Positions 58,673 through 64,000 of a DNA stretch of 64,000 nt are shown in pieces; the stretch's first letter is position 1; each line of letters starts with the position of its first letter. Location of the stretch: NCBI GenBank assembly GCA_036971475.1, contig JBAIZL010000007.1, forward strand, positions 35,600,283 through 35,664,282, in the 5' to 3' direction. The DNA is from Prosapia bicincta (Eukaryota; Arthropoda; Insecta; Hemiptera; Cercopidae). The position numbers and the translations under genes are program-made. The notes under the pieces were generated by a model. That model did not search any database, was not told where the DNA came from, and saw only the letters and a program-made list of their open reading frames with translations.

Positions 58673-61600
58673 GAACGTAACCCTTCTCTTTCCATATAGG
58701 CCCTACAGCTGGTTTCAGTATTCGCAGTATGTTCGGCGAACGTAACCCTTCTCTTTCCATATAGGCCCTACAGCTGGTTTCAGTATTCGCAGTATGTTCG
58801 GCGAACGTAACCCTTCTCTTTCCATATAGGCCCTACAGCTGGTTTCAGTATTCGCAGTATGTTCGGCGAACGTAACCCTTCTCTTTCCATATAGGCCCTA
58901 CAGCTGGTTTCAGTATTCGCAGTATGTTCGGCGAACGTAACCCTTCTCTTTCCATATAGGCCCTACAGCTGGTTTCAGTATTCGCAGTATGTTCGGCGAA
59001 CGTAACCCTTCTCTTTCCATGTAGGCCCTACAGCTGGTTCAGTATTCCCAGTATGTTCGGCGAACGTAACCCTTCTCTTTCCATATAGGCCCTACAGCTG
59101 GTTTCAGTATTCCCAGTATGTTCGGCGAACGTAACCCTTCTCTTTCCATGTAGGCCCTACAGCTGGTTTCAGTATTCGCAGTATGTTCGGCGAACGTAAC
59201 CCTTCTCTTTCCATGTAGGCCCTACAGCTGGTTTCAGTATTCGCAGTATGTTCGGCGAACGTAACCCTTCTCTTTCCATGTAGGCCCTACAGCTGGTTTC
59301 AGTACTCGCAGTATGTTCGGCGAACATAACCCTTCTCTTTCCATATAGGCCCTACAGCTGGTTTCAGTATTCCCAGTATGTTCGGCGAACGTAACCCTTC
59401 TCTTTCCATGTAGGCCCTACAGCTGGTTTCAGTATTCGCAGTATGTTCGGCGAACGTAACCCTTCTCTTTCCATATAGGCCCTACAGCTGGTTTCAGTAT
59501 TCCCAGTATGTACGGCGAACGTAACCCTTCTCTTTCCATATAGGCCCTACAGCTGGTTTCAGTATTCGCAGTATGTTCGGCGAACGTAACCCTTCTCTTT
59601 CCATATAGGCCCTACAGCTGGTTTCAGTATTCGCAGTATGTTCGGCGAACGTAACCCTTCTCTTTCCATATAGGCCCTACAGCTGGTTTCAGTATTCGCA
59701 GTATGTTCGGCGAACGTAACCCTTCTCTATCCATATAGGCCCTACAGCTGGTTTCAGTATTCGCAGTATGTTCGGCGAACGTAACCCTTCTCTTTCCATA
59801 TAGGCCCTACAGCTGGTTTCAGTATTCGCAGTATGTTCGGCAAACGTAACCCTTCTCTTTCCATATAGGCCCTACAGCTGGTTTCAGTATTCGCAGTATG
59901 TTCGGCGAACGTAACCCTTCTCTTTCCACATAGGCCCTACAGCTGGTTTCAGTATTCGCAGTATGTTCGGCGAACGTAACTCTTCTCTTTCCATATAGGC
60001 CCTACAGCTGGTTTCAGTATTCGCAGTATGTTCGGCGAACGTAACCCTAATCTTTCCATATAGGCCCTACAGCTGGTTTCAGTATTCGCAGTATGTTCGG
60101 CGAACGTAACCCTTCTCTTTCCATATAGGCCCTACAGCTAGTTTCAGTATTCGCAGTATGTTCGGCGAACGTAACCCTAATCTTTCCATATAGGCCCTAC
60201 AGCTGGTTTCAGTATTCGCAGTATGTTCGGCGAACGTAACTCTTCTCTTTCCATATAGGCCCTACAGCTGGTTTCAGTATTCGCAGTATGTTCGGCGAAC
60301 GTAACCCTAATCTTTCCATATAGGCCCTACAGCTGGTTTCAGTATTCGCAGTATGTTCGGCGAACGTAACTCTTCTCTTTCCATATAGGCCCTACAGCTG
60401 GTTTCAGTATTCGCAGTATGTTCGGCGAACGTAACCCTAATCTTTCCATATAGGCCCTACAGCTGGTTTCAGTATTCGCAGTAAGTTCGGCGAACGTAAC
60501 TCTTCTCTTTCCATATAGGCCCTACAGCTGGTTTCAGTATTCGCAGTATGTTCGGCGAACATAACCCTTCTCTTTCCATATAGGCCCTACAGCTGGTTTC
60601 AGTATTCGCAGTATGTTCGGCGAACGTAACCCTTCTCTTTCCATATAGGCCCTACAGCTGGTTTCAGTATTCCCAGTATGTTCGGCGAACGTAACCCTTC
60701 TCTTTCCATATAGGCCCTACAGCTAGTTTCAGTATTCGCAGTATGTTCGGCGAACGTAACCCTTCTCTTTCCATATAGGCCCTACAGCTGGTTTCAGTAT
60801 TCGCAGTATGTTCGGCGAACGTAACCCTTCTCTTTCCATATAGGCCCTACAGCTGGTTTCAGTATTCGCAGTATGTTCGGCGAACGTAACCCTTCTCTTT
60901 CCATATAGGCCCTACAGCTGGTTTCAGTATTCGCAGTATGTTCGGCGAACGTAACCCTTCTCTTTCCATATAGGCCCTACAGCTGGTTTCAGTATTCGCA
61001 GTATGTTCGGCGAACGTAACCCTTCTCTTTCCATATAGGTCATACAGCTGGTTTCAGTATTCGCAGTATGTTCGGCGAACGTAACTCTTCTCTTTCCATA
61101 TAGGCCCTACAGCTGGTTTCAGTATTCGCAGTATGTTCGGGCAACGTAACCCTTCTCTTCCATATAGGCCCTACAGCTGGTTTCAGTATTCGCAGTATGT
61201 TCGGGCAACGTAACCCTTCTCTTTCCATATAGGCCCTACAGCTGGTTTCAGTATTCGCGGTATGTTCGGCGAACGTAACTCTTCTCTTTCCATATAGGCC
61301 CTACAGCTGGTTTCAGTATTCGCAGTATGTTCGGGCAACGTAACCCTTCTCTTTCCATATAGGCCCTACAGCTGGTTTCAGTATTCGCAGTATGTTCGGC
61401 GAACGTAACCCTTCTCTATCCATATAGGCCCTACAGCTGGTTTCAGTATTCGCAGTATGTTCGGGCAACGTAACCCTTCTCTTTCCATATAGGCCCTACA
61501 GCTGGTTTCAGTATTCGCAGTATGTTCGGCGAACGTAACCCTTCTCTATCCATATAGGCCCTACAGCTGATTTCAGTATTCGCAGTATGTTCGGGCAACG

Positions 61601-63165
61601 TAACCCTTCTCTTTCCATATAGGCCCTACAGCTGGTTTCAGTATTCGCAGTATGTTCGGCGAACGTAACCCTTCTCTATCCATATAGGCCCTACAGCTGA
61701 TTTCAGTATTCGCAGTATGTTCGGCGAACGTAACCCTTCTCTTTCCATATAGGCCCTACAGCTGGTTTCAGTATTCGCAGTATGTTCGGGCAACGTAACC
61801 CTTCTCTTTCCATATAGGCCCTACAGCTGGTTTCAGTATTCGCAGTATGTTCGGGCAACGTAACCCTTCTCTTTCCATATAGGCCCTACAGCTAGTTTCA
61901 GTATTCGCAGTATGTTCGGCGAACGTAACCCTTCTCTTTCCATATAGGCCCTACAGCTGGTTTCAGTATTCGCAGTATGTTCGGGCGACGTAACCCTTCT
62001 CTTTCCATATAGGCCCTACAGCTAGTTTCAGTATTCGCAGTATGTTCGGCGAACGTAACCCTTCTCTTTCCATATAGGCCCTACAGCTGGTTTCAGTATT
62101 CGCAGTATGTTCGGGCGACGTAACCCTTCTCTTTCCATATAGGCCCTACAGCTGGTTTCAGTATTCGCGGTAAGTTCGGCGAACGTAACCCTTCTCTTTC
62201 CATATAGGCCCTACAGCTGGTTTCAGTATTCGCAGTATGTTCGGCGAACGTAACCCTTCTCTTTCCATATAGGCCCTACAGCTGGTTTCAGTATTCGCAG
62301 TATGTTCGGGCGACGTAACCCTTCTCTTTCCATATAGGCCCTACAGCTGGTTTCAGTATTCGCGGTAAGTTCGGCGAACGTAACTCTTCTCTTTCCATAT
62401 AGGCCCTACAGCTGGTTTCAGTATTCCCAGTATGTTCGGGCAACGTAACCCTTCTCTTTCCATATAGGCCCTACAGCTGGTTTCAGTATTCCCAGTATGT
62501 TCGGGCAACGTAACCCTTCTCTTTCCATATAGGCCCTACAGCTGGTTTCAGTATTCGCAGTATGTTCGGCGAACGTAACCCTTCTCTTTCCATATAGGCC
62601 CTACAGCTGGTTTCAGTATTCGCAGTATGTTCGGCGAACGTAACCCTTCTCTTTCCATATAGGCCCTACAGCTGGTTTCAGTATTCCCAGTATGTTCGGG
62701 CAACGTAACCCTTCTCTTTCCATATAGGCCCTACAGCTGGTTTCAGTATTCCCAGTATGTTCGGCGAACGTAACCCTTCTCTTTCCATATAGGCCCTACA
62801 GCTGGTTTCAGTATTCGCAGTATGTTCGGCGAACGTAACCCTTCTCTTTCCATATAGGCCCTACAGCTGGTTTCAGTATTCCCAGTATGTTCGGGCAACG
62901 TAACCCTTCTCTTTCCATATAGGCCCTACAGCTGGTTTCAGTATTCGCAGTAAGTTCGGCGAACGTAACCCTTCTCTATCCATATAGGCCCTACAGCTGG
63001 TTTCAGTATTCCCAGTATGTTCGGGCAACGTAACCCTTCTCTTTCCATATAGGCCCTACAGCTGGTTTCAGTATTCGCAGTATGTTCGGCGAACGTAACC
63101 CTTCCCTTTCCATATAGGCCCTACAGCTGGTTTCAGTATTCGCAGTATGTTCGGCAAACGTAACT
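58673..63165. repeat. 65-bp satellite array, about 69 copies
   Basis: The unit contains GTAACCCTTCTCTTTCCATA, TAGGCCCTACAGCTGGTTTC and AGTATTCGCAGTATGTTCGG. Period 65 (58681, 58746, 58811). GTTCG-G-CGAAC in most units is a perfect 5-bp palindrome; a variant with GTTCGGGCAAC or GGGCGAC appears only from about 61140 onward, interspersed with the palindromic form. TTCCCAG/TTCGCAG and CATATAGG/CATGTAGG are other variants. Confidence 0.97.
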
Positions 63166-63239
63166 CCCGTAAATAACGAACGATCACTGTAATTGAAATT
63201 TCGAATGAAAATTTGATATTAATATGTAATTTGTACAAA

Positions 63240-64000
63240 CCTGCGTTTGTAGGACATCTTTATTTCAGATTATTCCTCTGTAACATCTGTAGGCCATCTT
63301 TAAATCAGATTATTCCTCTATAACATCTGTAGGAGATCTTTATTTAAGTTTATTCCTATGTAACATCTGTAGGACATCTGTAATTCAGATTATTCCTCTG
63401 TAACATCTGTAGGACATCTTTAATTCAGATTATTCCTCTGTAACATCTGTAGGACATCTTTATTTCAGATTATTCCTCTGTAACATCTGTAGGACATCTT
63501 TATTTCAGATTATTCCTCTATAACATCTGTAGGACATTTTTAATCCATATTATTTCTCTATAACATCTGTAGTACATGTTTAATTCAGATTATTCTTCTA
63601 TAACATCTGTAGGACATCTTTAATTTAGATGGTTCCTCTGTAACATCTGTAGGACATCTTTAATTCAGATTATTCCTCTATAACATCTGTAGGAGATCTT
63701 TATTTCAGATTATTCCTCTATAACATCTGTAGGACATCTTTATTTCAGTTTATTCCTATGTAACATCTGTAGGACATCTTTAATTCAGATTATTCCTCTG
63801 TAACATCTGTAGGACATCTTTATTCAGATTATTCCTCTGTAACATCTGTAGGACATCTTTATTTCAGATTATTCCTCTGTAACATCTGTAGGACATCTTT
63901 ATTTCAGATTATTCCTCTTTAACATCTGTAGGACATCTTTAATTCAGATTATTCCTCTGTAACATCTGTAGGACATCTTTATTTCAGATTATTCCTCTAT
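63240..64000. repeat. 40-bp tandem array, at least 19 copies, runs off the window
   Basis: The unit contains ACATCTGTAGGACATCTTTA and TTTCAGATTATTCCTCTGTA. More diverged than the neighbouring 65-bp array. Continues past the right edge. Confidence 0.96.

Noticed and set aside
58673..63165. CENP-B box in the 65-bp unit
   Set aside because: TTCG and a following A fit, but the required CGGG at the far end is absent on both strands.

Overview
This 64 kb window is repeat-dominated nuclear DNA of an animal, most likely an arthropod (probably an insect). The support is indirect: AT-rich sequence, TTAGG-like motifs, an arthropod-style TATA plus TCAGT promoter, and Penelope-like, pogo/Tigger, piggyBac and RNase-H non-LTR elements. 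I find no convincing host protein gene. The readable coding sequences are decayed transposable-element (TE) genes.

Layout. 0-9.4 kb: a broken jerky-type Tigger transposase (minus strand, cut by the window edge), a Penelope-like element (PLE) tail with a GIY-YIG endonuclease remnant (2.7-3.4 kb), a second PLE fragment between 12-bp direct repeats (4.48-5.36 kb), a 100-bp tandem array, and a TATA/Inr promoter reading left over a 39-bp minisatellite. 12.2-14.5 kb: 71-bp array. 16.3-28.4 kb: 85-bp satellite, about 142 copies, with higher-order structure. 29.7-31.2 kb: a different 85-bp array containing TTAGGTTAGG. 31.3-36.1 kb: nested insertions, namely a PLE with a 10 x 125 bp array in its endonuclease region, and a Tigger element whose helix-turn-helix codons became a minisatellite and which was hit by a non-LTR element (15-bp target-site duplication). 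36.8-46.7 kb: one PLE stretched to nearly 10 kb by a 9 x 133 bp array and an exact 100 x 78 bp array made from its own coding sequence. 48-51.6 kb: PLE terminal fragments, a foldback element, a TTAA-type DNA transposon and a tRNA-like SINE head. 52.2-55.4 kb: 64-bp array. 57.4-58.4 kb: piggyBac relic. 58.7-63.2 kb: 65-bp array. 63.2 kb to the end: 40-bp array.

Two themes stand out. First, hammerhead ribozyme (HHR) motifs occur repeatedly in the PLE termini. Two have an intact core (5162-5204 and 50676-50721, minus strand) and each is paired with an inverted, mutated partner; several further decayed versions are readable. Second, at least four tandem arrays (125, 133, 78 and 37/39 bp) were born inside TE genes or ribozymes in place, so transposon remnants act as seeds of satellite DNA. 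Tandem arrays make up roughly 36 kb, more than half of the window, which suggests heterochromatin.
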